Positions 1-11,458 of a stretch of DNA of 20,668 nucleotides are shown piece after piece. Both the position numbers and the translations under genes were made by a program. This DNA is from an uncultured Verrucomicrobiota bacterium. Its GTDB lineage: Bacteria > Verrucomicrobiota > Verrucomicrobiia > Limisphaerales > SXTU01. Position 1 is the stretch's first letter. Every line of letters begins with the position of its first letter. The notes under the pieces are model-generated. The model was given only the letters and a program-made list of their open reading frames with translations. It searched no databases and was not told where the DNA came from. The stretch covers positions 1-20,668 of the forward strand of contig CAIPBN010000524.1 in the NCBI GenBank assembly GCA_903863315.1, read 5' to 3'.

Positions 1-1929
1 GAGCAGATCGGGTTGTTCTCCCGGATGAGCAGTGTCGGAGTTTTCCGGCACGAGGATGAGTCGTGGAATCCTTACTTCCAGCACTTCGCCACCTTGCATC
101 CGGGCCGCTACAAGGTGCGCGCGTCCTTCTGGAGCATGACGTGGGACCAAGGGAAGATTCTCCCCGCGCGCGGCGTGGAGGCGGCGCGGTTGTCCATCGT
201 GCAGTTCAACGAGAACGGCCGGGGCGGCGGGCATCCCAGCACGGTGCTGGGCTACTACGCCGCGCCATCGATTGACTCGCAGGTCCACGAGCTGGACGTG
301 TGGCTGAACTACAAGGAGAGCTTCGGCTTCAATACCGCGTCGCTCGCGCCCGTGGTGCTCTACCGCGTCGGCACCTGGGGCCAGAAGGACCGCACGATGG
401 GCTTCACGGGGCCGTGCATTGTCAACGACTGGCTGGAGGTGGAAGGCCCGTTGCACGATGTCTGGCCACCACGCAGTCATCGGTTGTTGTTCGGGGATCT
501 CCCGCTGGTCGAGTTCAGGGCAGCGGAGCAAAAGGCCATCCGTCCTCCCGCGCGCAAACCGCTCCGGCAGGAAATCATCGGCGCGAAGAACCGGCCCGAA
601 CCGGTCGCGGGCCTGTGGACGCCGCAGAGCGCGCAGCCGCTCGTGGATGCCGACCGCCTGCTCGCGGGTTTCCTGCCCAAGGCGTTCCGCCGCCCCGTGG
701 ATGCAAGCGTGCGGAAGGCCTACGTGGCGAAGGTTGAGGAGCGCTTGCAGGCCGGCGATTGCTTCGAGACCGCGATGCGCTGGGCGTATCGCGCCGCGCT
801 GTGCTCGCCGGACTTCCTCTACCTGGTGGAACCACAGGAGGGGGGAAAGCGCGTTGCCCTCACGCCTCATGGCCTGGCTGCCCGCCTGTCTTACTTTCTC
901 TGGAACTCCATGCCCGACGACACGCTGGTGACGCTCGCGGCGAAAGGTGATCTGCCCGAGCCGAAGCAGCTCCGCGAACAAGTCGAGCGCCTGCTCAAGG
1001 ACGCGAAGTCCCAGCGGTTCGTGGAAGACTTTCTTGGCCAGTGGCTCAAGCTCCGCCAGCTCGCCGCGACCGACCCGGACAAGAAGCTTTACCCGGAGTT
1101 CAGCCCGTATCTCCAGGATTCGATGCGCGCGGAGACGCTCGCGTTCTTCCGCGAGCTGCTGGACCGGAACCTGCCGGCCAGCCATCTCGTGAAGTCCGAC
1201 TTCGCGATGATCAATGAGAAGCTGGCCAAGCACTACGGGATCCCCGGGGTGAGCGGGCCGGAGATTCGGCGGGTGGTCCTGCCGCCGGGCTCGCCACGGG
1301 GCGGGTTTCTCACGCAGGCCGCGATTCTGAAGATCACCGCCAACGGCACCACCACCTCGCCCGTGCCGCGCGGGGCCTTCGTCATGGCGCGGCTCCTCGG
1401 CCGGGAGCCCGAGCCGCCGCCGCCGAATGTTCCCGCCGTCGAACCCGATGTGCGCGGGGCCAGCACCATCCGCGAGCAACTCGACAAGCATCGCAATGAT
1501 CCGACCTGCGCGTCCTGCCACGCAAAAATGGACCCGCCGGGCTTCGCGCTGGAGTCGTTCGACGTCATCGGCGGCTTCCGTGAGCGCTACCGTTCGATTG
1601 GGGAAGGCGACCCCGCCCCGCGCGGGAACATCGATCCGCGCATCGGCATCAACTTCAAGCTCGGCCCGAAGGTGGATGCGAGCGGCGAGCTGGCCGATGG
1701 CCGGAAGTTTGCGGACATCGCCGAGTTTCAAACTCTCCTGGCCTCGGCCCCGCGCCCGCTGCTGCTAAACCTCGCGCAGCAACTGACCATCTACAGCACG
1801 GGCCGGCCCATCGCCTTCAGCGATCGGGCCGCGCTCGACGCGCTTGTCATGCGGGTGGAAGAGCAAGGCGGCGGCATTCGCACCCTGATTCACGAGTTGA
1901 TCCAGAGCCCGCTGTTCCAAGCCCGTTGA
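1..1929 (+). CDS. DUF1592/DUF1588/DUF1585 planctomycete-type cytochrome c protein, 5'-truncated
   Basis: This is the C-terminal part of a large exported protein. The frame is open from base 1, so the true start and the expected N-terminal heme domain and DUF1587 lie outside the window. Counting from the TTG at 13, a beta-rich carbohydrate-binding-like segment covers about 20-150. DUF1595 follows at 212-275 (AFRRP), DUF1592 at 282-410 (RLSYFLW, KHYGIPG), DUF1588 at 425-530 and DUF1585 at 560-635. A c-type heme motif CASCH lies at 499-503, followed by MDPPGFALESFD, the DUF1588 signature. These proteins are abundant in Planctomycetes and Verrucomicrobiota and are thought to be periplasmic electron-transfer or oxidoreductase components. 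No substrate is established. An SGNH-like hydrolase gene starts 32 nt downstream, suggesting one transcription unit. A paralogue is encoded at 11459-13801 on the other strand. Family assignment is secure; function is not. Confidence 0.9.
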   Translation, partial: EQIGLFSRMSSVGVFRHEDESWNPYFQHFATLHPGRYKVRASFWSMTWDQGKILPARGVEAARLSIVQFNENGRGGGHPSTVLGYYAAPSIDSQVHELDVWLNYKESFGFNTASLAPVVLYRVGTWGQKDRTMGFTGPCIVNDWLEVEGPLHDVWPPRSHRLLFGDLPLVEFRAAEQKAIRPPARKPLRQEIIGAKNRPEPVAGLWTPQSAQPLVDADRLLAGFLPKAFRRPVDASVRKAYVAKVEERLQAGDCFETAMRWAYRAALCSPDFLYLVEPQEGGKRVALTPHGLAARLSYFLWNSMPDDTLVTLAAKGDLPEPKQLREQVERLLKDAKSQRFVEDFLGQWLKLRQLAATDPDKKLYPEFSPYLQDSMRAETLAFFRELLDRNLPASHLVKSDFAMINEKLAKHYGIPGVSGPEIRRVVLPPGSPRGGFLTQAAILKITANGTTTSPVPRGAFVMARLLGREPEPPPPNVPAVEPDVRGASTIREQLDKHRNDPTCASCHAKMDPPGFALESFDVIGGFRERYRSIGEGDPAPRGNIDPRIGINFKLGPKVDASGELADGRKFADIAEFQTLLASAPRPLLLNLAQQLTIYSTGRPIAFSDRAALDALVMRVEEQGGGIRTLIHELIQSPLFQAR

Positions 1930-1961
1930 ATCTCCCATTGCCCCGTCACACTAACTTGAAC

Positions 1962-2729
1962 ATGAGCCACCACCCGCTTCGAAAAAACCGCCGTTGGCCG
2001 AACCTTTCCTGGCTGCTGCTCCTGCTGGGACTCACGGCTGCGCCACTCGTGGCAGCACCCGGCGTCCGCAGTTGCTTCCTCATCGGCAACTCGCTCACCT
2101 GGGACACGGTTCCGGAGCGGCTCGACGGCGATGTCCAGTGGCATGTGGACTGCGGCGTCCCGCTCCAGTTCATCCACCAGAACCCCGGCAAGCCCTGCGT
2201 GAAAAACTCCACGCTCTGGCCCCAGGCACTCAAGGACAAGCAGTATGACCTGCTCTCGATTCAGCCGCATTACGGCGACTTCGCGGAGAACATCGCCGTG
2301 ATCTCCAAGTGGATCGCGCTGCAGCCGAAGGCCGTCATCGTCATTCACACCGGCTGGGCCAAGCACGAGGAACGGGTGGCGGAACACGCGCTCACGGACC
2401 CGCCCAAGCAGTTGAAACACAGTCCAGCTCACCTGCGGGCCCTGCTCACGGAGCTGCGCCAGCGGCATCCCACGCGCGAGATTCGCCAGACGCATGCGCA
2501 GGAGCTGCTGGAACAAATCGCCGTGGACATAGCCGCGAAGCGGGCTCCGTTCACCAGCCTCCAGGAGCTCTACCGCGACGAGATCCACCTGAAGTATGAG
2601 ACCGGCCGCTACCTGATGCACAACGCGATGCGCCGGGCGCTGGGCCAGCCACCCTCGGCCAAAGGTTTTGAGAAACTCGACGCCGGGTTGAAGCGCTACC
2701 TCGACGAGGTGCTGGCCACGGTCAAATGA
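1962..2729 (+). CDS. Exported SGNH/GDSL-like hydrolase
   Basis: The protein has 255 residues. The ATG at 1962 is preferred to the in-frame TTG at 1926, because it gives a clean signal peptide: basic residues to about 11, then a leucine-rich core at 17-29 ending in VAAPG. After it comes FLIGNSLTWDT, in which G42-N43-S44 matches the nucleophile block of a subgroup of SGNH hydrolases. DEIH at 206-209 fits the C-terminal D-x-x-H block holding the catalytic Asp and His. These elements suggest a periplasmic or secreted esterase such as a carbohydrate deacetylase, but the substrate cannot be read from the sequence. The overall fold assignment rests on the two end blocks; the middle blocks are weak. 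It lies between the cytochrome gene and the pseudopilin gene. If the pseudopilin starts at 2726, the two genes overlap by ATGA. Confidence 0.65.
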   Translation: MSHHPLRKNRRWPNLSWLLLLLGLTAAPLVAAPGVRSCFLIGNSLTWDTVPERLDGDVQWHVDCGVPLQFIHQNPGKPCVKNSTLWPQALKDKQYDLLSIQPHYGDFAENIAVISKWIALQPKAVIVIHTGWAKHEERVAEHALTDPPKQLKHSPAHLRALLTELRQRHPTREIRQTHAQELLEQIAVDIAAKRAPFTSLQELYRDEIHLKYETGRYLMHNAMRRALGQPPSAKGFEKLDAGLKRYLDEVLATVK

Positions 2730-2788
2730 GCCGCCTCAGAGGAGAATTGGGAACGACAAACACGAGGAACACCGCTAATCATACTGCC

Positions 2789-3568
2789 ATGCCCTTCAAC
2801 GCTTCATCGCTGGACAGCTCCCGGCAGGCAGGGCGGCAGCCGGCGGAAAAGCCCGCCGGGTTCACCTTGATCGAACTGTTGGTGGTCATCGCGATCATCG
2901 CGATTCTCGCCGGGCTGTTGCTGCCCGCGCTGGCGAGCGCGAAACAGAAAGCCAAGAAAGCCCTGTGCATGGCCGACTTCAAGCAGGTGGGCCTGGCCGG
3001 CCTCGTTTACAGTCAGGACTACAGCGGCTTCATCGCCAACCACATCTTCTGGTGGCGGCCGATGCTCATGCCTTACATCGCGGACGCTTCCAAACTCTAC
3101 AATTGTCCCAGCTCCAAGTTTCAGGTCACACAGGCGGAGGCGCTGGACACCACCAACATTGGCCTCATGAACAACGGTTCGATTGCCAACATTTATCAGG
3201 ACAGTGCCAGCTACCGGAATGCCTCTGGCAACAGCGGAAACAAAGGGGACGGCTACGCCTGGCCCATTGAGAGCGCCTGGGCCAAGCCGAACGAAAGCAT
3301 CTACATGGCCGACTCCTTCGCTGACGGCACCGCCGGCGCGCTCGCCAACCTGACGAACAATGTGCCGACGCTGGAACGCACCGGTTTTGGCACCAGTCAC
3401 ATCCACCGCATGGCGTGGATGGGCTCGGCGGGATTCGTTCGCTTCTTTGCCAACCGGCACAATGGAGTCGGGGCCATTTTCCTAGATGGGCGATATGAGC
3501 TGCTCAACATCAAGCCGCTCTATCAGTTCGCCGAAGGCGATCCCAACAACATCTGGGACACCCGATAA
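2789..3568 (+). CDS. Type II secretion-type pseudopilin (prepilin-like N-methylation signal)
   Basis: The product is about 259 residues from ATG 2789. It carries a textbook type IV prepilin signal, PAG|FTLIELLVVIAIIAILAG. The predicted prepilin-peptidase cut is after G24, with Glu at +5, followed by one hydrophobic helix to about residue 48. The rest resembles the DUF1559-like pseudopilins that are expanded in Planctomycetes and Verrucomicrobiota. It ends with a HNGVGAIFLDGRYELL segment, a one-residue-shorter form of the family's H-x9-DG motif. The protein is expected in the inner membrane and periplasm as a pseudopilus-like or surface fibre subunit; these paralogues are numerous and mostly uncharacterised. 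An upstream ATG at 2726 overlaps the preceding stop as ATGA and would add 21 residues. I prefer 2789 because the intervening stretch looks non-coding, but neither start has a convincing ribosome binding site. The next gene begins 4 nt after the stop. Confidence 0.88.
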   Translation: MPFNASSLDSSRQAGRQPAEKPAGFTLIELLVVIAIIAILAGLLLPALASAKQKAKKALCMADFKQVGLAGLVYSQDYSGFIANHIFWWRPMLMPYIADASKLYNCPSSKFQVTQAEALDTTNIGLMNNGSIANIYQDSASYRNASGNSGNKGDGYAWPIESAWAKPNESIYMADSFADGTAGALANLTNNVPTLERTGFGTSHIHRMAWMGSAGFVRFFANRHNGVGAIFLDGRYELLNIKPLYQFAEGDPNNIWDTR

Positions 3569-3572
3569 TTCC

Positions 3573-3983
3573 ATGTCCTCCTCCCCACGTCTCGCCCTGC
3601 TCTGCTTGTTGCTGGCCATGGCCAGTTCTGCCTGCCGGAAGTCCAGCTCCTCCACCTCATCGAACCCCGACGCCAAGGACACATCCACCGCCAAAGCCCG
3701 GGCGGCGGCACCAGTCCCCGCGCCGGCTGATGGCACATTCGCGCCCCAGCATGCAGCCGCTGCGATGGGGCCATTCCAAGGCGATTTGGACGGAAACAAT
3801 CCGGATGGCCATCTGCGGGCCCTGAACGCGGCGCTCACCTTCTGGCTGGCTTCGGGACGGCCGTTCCCGAAGGACGTGAATGAGCTGGCTGCCGCCAAGT
3901 TGATCTCGCGGGTGCCGGCTCCCCCGTCCGGCAAGAAGTTCGTGCTGGACCCTGCCCGGCAGCAGATCGTGCTCGCCCCGTAG
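3573..3983 (+). CDS. Small putative lipoprotein
   Basis: The ATG at 3573, 4 nt after the pseudopilin stop, gives 136 residues. The N-terminus (MSSSPRLALLCLLLAMASSAC) is a short basic region, a hydrophobic core and a Cys at 21. It is consistent with a lipoprotein signal, though SSAC is a weak lipobox because the -3 residue is Ser instead of Leu or Val. A Ser/Ala/Pro-rich, low-complexity linker fills residues 22-58. The globular C-terminal part (about 78-136) contains LNAALTFWLASGRPFPKDVNEL and a closing KKFVLDP segment. That pattern recalls small verrucomicrobial proteins found beside pseudopilin genes, but I cannot name a family with a known function. The gene ends 14 nt before the convergent gamma-glutamyltranspeptidase stop. 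An in-frame start further upstream (3486) would lie inside the pseudopilin gene and is rejected. Confidence 0.72.
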   Translation: MSSSPRLALLCLLLAMASSACRKSSSSTSSNPDAKDTSTAKARAAAPVPAPADGTFAPQHAAAAMGPFQGDLDGNNPDGHLRALNAALTFWLASGRPFPKDVNELAAAKLISRVPAPPSGKKFVLDPARQQIVLAP

Positions 3984-3997
3984 TCGGGAGCGCTTGC

Positions 3998-5737
3998 TTA
4001 AAATCCCGCCGCCTTGCCGTCCATCACCCGCGGGTCGTGCGCGCCGGTGAAGCCCTTGCCATCTGCGCTACGCCCGACAGCCTGACAGGCACCGATGGCA
4101 TCAAGCTCCTTGAGCTTGTGACCGCGTCGTTCCAGTTCGCGGCGCAACGCGACGGGAAACTTTTTCTCGATGCGCAACTCGTCCGGACTCCACTGCTGGT
4201 GAAAGCGTGGCTGGGCCAAGGCCGTTTCCGGATCACGCCCAAAGTCCACGACGTGAAGGATCGCCAGCAGCGTCTGCGTGATGATGGTCGGTCCGCCCGC
4301 CGCCCCCACGCTGAGCAGGGGCTGCCCATCCCGCAGCACAATCGTCGGTGACATGCTGGAAAGCGGGCGCTTGCCGGGCGCGACAGCGTTGGCCTCCGCA
4401 CCCACGAGGCCAAAATGGTTCGGCACGCCGGGCTGCGCGGAGAAGTCATCCATCTCGTTGTTCAGCACCACGCCGGTGCCGGGCACGACGACCTTGGAAC
4501 CGTAGCTCGTGTTGATCGTGGCGGTGCAGGCCACCCAGTTGCCGGCGGCATCCGCCGCAGAAAAGTGCGTCGTGTGCTTGCTGAAGACGTCGCTGGTCGC
4601 GTGTGGCGGTGTGTTGTGCCGCGGCACGGGCGTGGCTTTCTTCAAATCAATCTTCTTCGCAAGCTGTGCGGCGTAGCCTTTGTCCACGAGACCGCGTGGG
4701 ACAGGCGCGAAGTCGGGGTCGCCGAGCCAGTGCGCGCGGTCGGCGAAGGCCAGCTTCATCGCCTCAGCCACGACATGCACAAAGTCCGGCGAGTCCGCCC
4801 CGAGTGACTTGAGGTCGAAGTGCTCCAGCACGTTCAAGATCTGGGCGACATGCACGCCGCCGGAACTGGGCGGAGGAAAGCCAACAATCTCATGGCCGCG
4901 ATAGGTCGTGCGGAGCGGAGCGCGCAGCTTGGCCTGATACTTCGCGAAGTCGGTCTCGGTGATCAGTCCGCCGTTGGCCCGCATCCAGCCGGCCGCGGCC
5001 TCGGCAAACGGACCCCGATAAAACCAGTCCCGCCCCTGCCCTCCCAGCGCACGCAGGGTCACTGCGAGGTCGGGCTGTCGAAGCACTTCACCGGCGGTCC
5101 ACGGCTGGCCATCGGACCGGAGGAAGATCGCCCGGGAGGCGGGGAATTTCCCGAGATCCTTGGTAACGCTGGCAAGACGGCTGGCGTAGTTGCGGGTCAC
5201 CGGGAAGCCGGTCTCAGCGAGCTTCGCGGCGGCGAGGCAATGTTCCTTCCACGGGAGCTGGCCAAACTTCGCGCTGGCCTCATGAAATGCCGCCACCTGG
5301 CCCGGCACGCCCACCGCGAGCGCGCCCGTCTCGCTGAGCTCGGCAACCGCCTTGCCATCGCGGAGAAACATGTCGCGCGTGGCCGCCGCCGGGGCGGTTT
5401 CGCGTCCGTCGATGGCAATCACCTCCCCGTTGGCGCGGCGGATGAGCAGGAAACACCCGCCGCCAAGGCCGGAGTTGTGCGTGTCCACAACGCCGAGGGT
5501 CAGACCAGCGGCGATGATGGCGTCCACGGCATTGCCACCGCGCCGCATCGCCTCCACGCCCGCTTCGGTGGCCAGCGGATGCACGGTGGCCACCATGCCC
5601 CGGGCTGGCGCAGTGTGACCAGCCGGCACGATCCCGCCGAGGAGAAGCAGCGCCAGCCTGAGGACAATCGGCAGACCAACCAGACGCCTCAGAGCACGAT
5701 TACGCACCCGCCTCGTGAATGTGGCACCCGCTCTCAT
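3998..5737 (-). CDS. ggt: Gamma-glutamyltranspeptidase (glutathione hydrolase) proenzyme
   Basis: This is an N-terminal nucleophile hydrolase that cleaves gamma-glutamyl bonds, as in glutathione, and transfers the gamma-glutamyl group. It is made as a periplasmic precursor that cuts itself into large and small subunits. At 579 residues it matches the usual family length. An arginine-rich start and a hydrophobic core (about 22-37) ending near HTA form a signal peptide. The key residues are present. Thr389 in TTHFS is the predicted autoprocessing and catalytic residue. Arg112 in DGRETAP is the substrate carboxylate contact. NNEMDDFSAQPG covers about 426-437, PLSSMSPT holds the Ser pair at 460-461, and GAAGGPTI covers about 478-485. 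The start codon overlaps the stop of the upstream cupin gene as ATGA, indicating translational coupling. Nothing suggests truncation. Whether it serves glutathione salvage, peptide turnover or another gamma-glutamyl substrate is not visible. Confidence 0.95.
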   Translation of the reverse strand: MRAGATFTRRVRNRALRRLVGLPIVLRLALLLLGGIVPAGHTAPARGMVATVHPLATEAGVEAMRRGGNAVDAIIAAGLTLGVVDTHNSGLGGGCFLLIRRANGEVIAIDGRETAPAAATRDMFLRDGKAVAELSETGALAVGVPGQVAAFHEASAKFGQLPWKEHCLAAAKLAETGFPVTRNYASRLASVTKDLGKFPASRAIFLRSDGQPWTAGEVLRQPDLAVTLRALGGQGRDWFYRGPFAEAAAGWMRANGGLITETDFAKYQAKLRAPLRTTYRGHEIVGFPPPSSGGVHVAQILNVLEHFDLKSLGADSPDFVHVVAEAMKLAFADRAHWLGDPDFAPVPRGLVDKGYAAQLAKKIDLKKATPVPRHNTPPHATSDVFSKHTTHFSAADAAGNWVACTATINTSYGSKVVVPGTGVVLNNEMDDFSAQPGVPNHFGLVGAEANAVAPGKRPLSSMSPTIVLRDGQPLLSVGAAGGPTIITQTLLAILHVVDFGRDPETALAQPRFHQQWSPDELRIEKKFPVALRRELERRGHKLKELDAIGACQAVGRSADGKGFTGAHDPRVMDGKAAGF

Positions 5738-6063
5738 GCAACCGTCAGCGGCCCGTCAAACACCGTGAGGCTGATGACTTCCCCGCGCGCCCGATGCGGC
5801 CCGTGCCGCTCCCCCTTGGGTGCGTGAAACAACGTCCCCGGGCCGAAAGTCACGTCGGACTCCACCCACTCGCCGCTGAGAATGTAAGCCCACTCGTTGC
5901 ACATGGGGTGAACATGCGCGGGCACCTCGGTGCCGGCGGCGAACTTCCGCAGCACGACCAGTCCGCCGGTGGCTTCATTCCGGTGCAGAATCTTGAGTTC
6001 AACACCCGCGTAAGGACCGGGCTGCCAGGGTTTCTGATCCGCGAGCGCGATGTATTGGAACAT
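5734..6063 (-). CDS. Single-domain cupin (ChrR-like anti-sigma/cupin fold)
   Basis: The 109-residue protein is essentially one cupin beta-barrel. The first metal motif is clear at GTEVPAHVHPMCNEWAYILSG, which fits G-x5-H-x-H-x4-E-x6-G and supplies two His and one Glu ligands. The second, FGPGTLFHAPKGERHGP, supplies the usual proline-glycine turn and a further His. There is no signal peptide, so it should be cytoplasmic. Cupins of this size bind a divalent metal and act as small dioxygenases, isomerases or sensors; the sequence does not decide which. The gene overlaps the gamma-glutamyltranspeptidase gene by 4 nt, so the two are probably made together. A link to thiol or gamma-glutamyl metabolism (for example a thiol dioxygenase-like role) is speculation. 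The preceding DUF1501 gene ends 99 nt upstream, so this gene may start its own transcript. No clear ribosome binding site precedes the ATG. Confidence 0.85.
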   Translation of the reverse strand: MFQYIALADQKPWQPGPYAGVELKILHRNEATGGLVVLRKFAAGTEVPAHVHPMCNEWAYILSGEWVESDVTFGPGTLFHAPKGERHGPHRARGEVISLTVFDGPLTVA

Positions 6064-6162
6064 GGCGGGATGGCAGCGGCTCGAACGGCTTTTGGCAAGC
6101 GCGCGTTCGGGACAACGCCGCCCTCGTCTCGCGGGCGAAGCTTCAGTGAGCGGGGATTCCGG

Positions 6163-7617
6163 TTATGCCAGAATGTCCTTCACGACATGCCCATGCACAT
6201 CCGTCAGCCGGTAGTCGCGGCCTTGGAAGCGGAAGGTGAGCTTCTCGTGGTTGAAGCCGAGCTGGTGCATGATGGTCGCCTGAAGGTCGTGGACGTGAAC
6301 CTTGTTCTCCACGATGCCAAAGCCCAGCTCGTCGGTCGCACCATAGCTGAAGCCCTTCTTGATACCCGCGCCGGCCAGCATGAGGGAGAAGCAATCGGGA
6401 TAGTGGTCGCGCCCGAGCACTGCGCTCGCGGCCGTGCGCCCCTCGCGGAACGGCGTGCGCCCAAACTCACCGCCCCACACGATGAGCGTGTCGTCGAGCA
6501 GCCCGCGCTGCTTCAAGTCCTCGATAAGCGCGACGATGGGCTTGTCCGTGCGCGCCATCTTCTTCGTGAGGCCGTCGGTGATGCCCGTGTCCGCGCCGGT
6601 GCCGTGGAAGTCCCAGCCCCAGTCGAAGAGCTGCACGTAGCGCACGCCCTGTTCGATGAGCCGCCGCGCCAGCAGGCAGTTGTTGGCGAAGCTCGCATCG
6701 CCCGGCTTGGCTCCGTAGGACTCCAGCAACGCCGCCGGCTCTTTGGAAATGTCCATGACCTCCGGCACGCTCGTCTGCATGCGGAAGGCCAGCTCGTATT
6801 GCGCAATGCGCGTGGCCGTCTCCGGGCTGCCCAGCTCCTTCGCCTGCAATTCATTCAGCTCGCGCATCGTGTCGAGCGTGCGGCGGCGCATTTCGCGGTC
6901 CATGCCGGGCGGGTTCGAGACATAGAGCACGGGATCGCCCTTGGAGCGGCACTGCACGCCCTGATAAACCGACGGCAAAAAGCCGTTGCCCCAGCAGCTC
7001 TGGCCGCCACTGGGCTGCACGCCGCTGCTGATGAGCACCACGAAGCCGGGAAGGTTTTCATTCTCCGTTCCGAGGCCGTAAGTCACCCAGGTGCCCATCG
7101 CAGGCCGTCCCTGCCGACCGGAGCCAGTGTAAAGCAGCAGCTCGGCGGGCGCATGGTTGAACTCATCCGTGGTGATGGACTTGATCACCGTGATGTCGTT
7201 TGCGACCCGAGGAAGGTTCGTGAGCGCATCGGACATCCAGATGCCGCCCTGCCCGTGCTGCTCGTATTTGCGCGGCGTGCCCATGAGCTTCGGGACACCG
7301 CTGGTGAAAGCGAAGCGCCGGCCCTTCAGAAATTGGTCGGGACAATCTTGACCGCTGCGCTTCACCAGCTCCGGCTTGTAATCGAAAATGTCCAGGTGCG
7401 GTGGTGCGCCGCTCATGTGCAGGTAAATCACCCGCTTCGCCTTGGGCGTGAAGTGCGGCGAGCGCGGCGCTAGGGGACGCGACGGGTCCGTGGGCGCGAC
7501 ATCCGCCTTCGCGTTGAGCAACGACTCCATCGCAATCGCGCCGAGGCTGAACTGCCCCGCGCTGCGGAGGAACGTGCGGCGGGTCTGGTGTTCGAGTTTT
7601 AGGAGATGGGGATTCAT
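6163..7617 (-). CDS. DUF1501 domain protein with Tat signal
   Basis: At 484 residues this has the usual length for DUF1501. A twin-arginine signal (RRTFLRS at 13-19, followed by a short hydrophobic stretch GAIAMESLL) predicts export of a folded protein through the Tat system. The family core begins with AKRVIYLHMSGAPPHLDIFDYKP at about 60-82. It continues through WGGEFGRTPF and the closing GHVVKDILA, all hallmark blocks. The fold resembles the alkaline phosphatase/sulfatase superfamily, but the activity of DUF1501 proteins is unproven. In Planctomycetes and Verrucomicrobiota the gene normally follows a PSCyt1-DUF1549-DUF1553 gene, and it does so here, 93 nt downstream. It is likely the periplasmic partner of that cytochrome. 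The gap between the two genes holds an AT-rich inverted repeat. The start at 7617 places the RR motif correctly, although only a weak GAG precedes it. Confidence 0.95.
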   Translation of the reverse strand: MNPHLLKLEHQTRRTFLRSAGQFSLGAIAMESLLNAKADVAPTDPSRPLAPRSPHFTPKAKRVIYLHMSGAPPHLDIFDYKPELVKRSGQDCPDQFLKGRRFAFTSGVPKLMGTPRKYEQHGQGGIWMSDALTNLPRVANDITVIKSITTDEFNHAPAELLLYTGSGRQGRPAMGTWVTYGLGTENENLPGFVVLISSGVQPSGGQSCWGNGFLPSVYQGVQCRSKGDPVLYVSNPPGMDREMRRRTLDTMRELNELQAKELGSPETATRIAQYELAFRMQTSVPEVMDISKEPAALLESYGAKPGDASFANNCLLARRLIEQGVRYVQLFDWGWDFHGTGADTGITDGLTKKMARTDKPIVALIEDLKQRGLLDDTLIVWGGEFGRTPFREGRTAASAVLGRDHYPDCFSLMLAGAGIKKGFSYGATDELGFGIVENKVHVHDLQATIMHQLGFNHEKLTFRFQGRDYRLTDVHGHVVKDILA

Positions 7618-7629
7618 GGGAGCTCAATT

Positions 7630-7700
7630 ATTAGTAATTAGTGATTAGTTGGCTCAAGTGGCCGTGTGGGTTCTGTGATGACTCATCACTAATTACTAAT
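7630..7700. repeat. Heptamer-based AT-rich inverted repeat between two genes
   Basis: The left arm (7630-7650) is three tandem heptamers of the form ATTAGTN. The right arm (7680-7700) is the reverse-complement series, the innermost unit carrying one change. The arms at 7630-7649 and 7681-7700 pair over 20 bp with a single mismatch, of which 16 bp (7630-7645 with 7685-7700) are perfect, and they flank a GC-rich loop of about 31 nt. The AT-rich arms contrast sharply with the surrounding GC-rich DNA. The structure lies in the 93-nt gap between the DUF1549/DUF1553 gene and the DUF1501 gene. On the minus-strand transcript it would form a stem-loop that could attenuate, stabilise or process the mRNA. 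There is no U-tract typical of an intrinsic terminator. Confidence 0.85.
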
Positions 7701-7710
7701 CACTTCTGTT

Positions 7711-11250
<3,540 letters not shown>

Positions 11251-11458
11251 CAATGCACCAGCTCAACCCGGCCGGCAACGTGCGAGCTTGGACGCGACGG
11301 CTGGTCCGGCGATTGAGGTTTTGCAGAGAAAGTTTCAGCGAAACCGAGGACGTTGTCCATCATCACGAACAAGAACTTGCCGATGCCAAACGCGTCCTGG
11401 GTCTCCGAACGCGCATTGTCGGCAAATCCGATGAAAGGCTTCAGCGAGGGTGGCGCGC
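11251..11458. other. Intergenic gap with a coding-like open frame and no clear gene
   Basis: About 205 bases separate the DUF1592-type and DUF1549-type genes on the minus strand. One minus-strand frame stays open through the gap. It closes with a TGA at 11252-11250 that shares one base with the downstream ATG (TGATG), the arrangement typical of coupled genes. The translation includes KPFIGFADNARSETQDAFG and a hydrophobic FLFVMMDNVLGFAETF stretch, and most codons in that part end in G or C. The only possible starts are late: ATG at 11363 or 11360, GTG at 11366, TTG at 11372. They would give a peptide of about 37-40 residues with no ribosome binding site. This may be a leader peptide, a gene remnant or chance. 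The gap may also carry a promoter for the 1179-residue protein; I see none that convinces. Confidence 0.35.

Noticed and set aside
3984..3997. Possible shared terminator between the convergent lipoprotein and transpeptidase genes
   Set aside because: Only 14 bases separate the stops, and no stem with a T-tract can be drawn there.
5719..7473. A long plus-strand open frame opposite the cupin and DUF1501 genes
   Set aside because: It spans two real minus-strand genes and the gap between them, and its His/Arg/Ala-rich translation has no domain.
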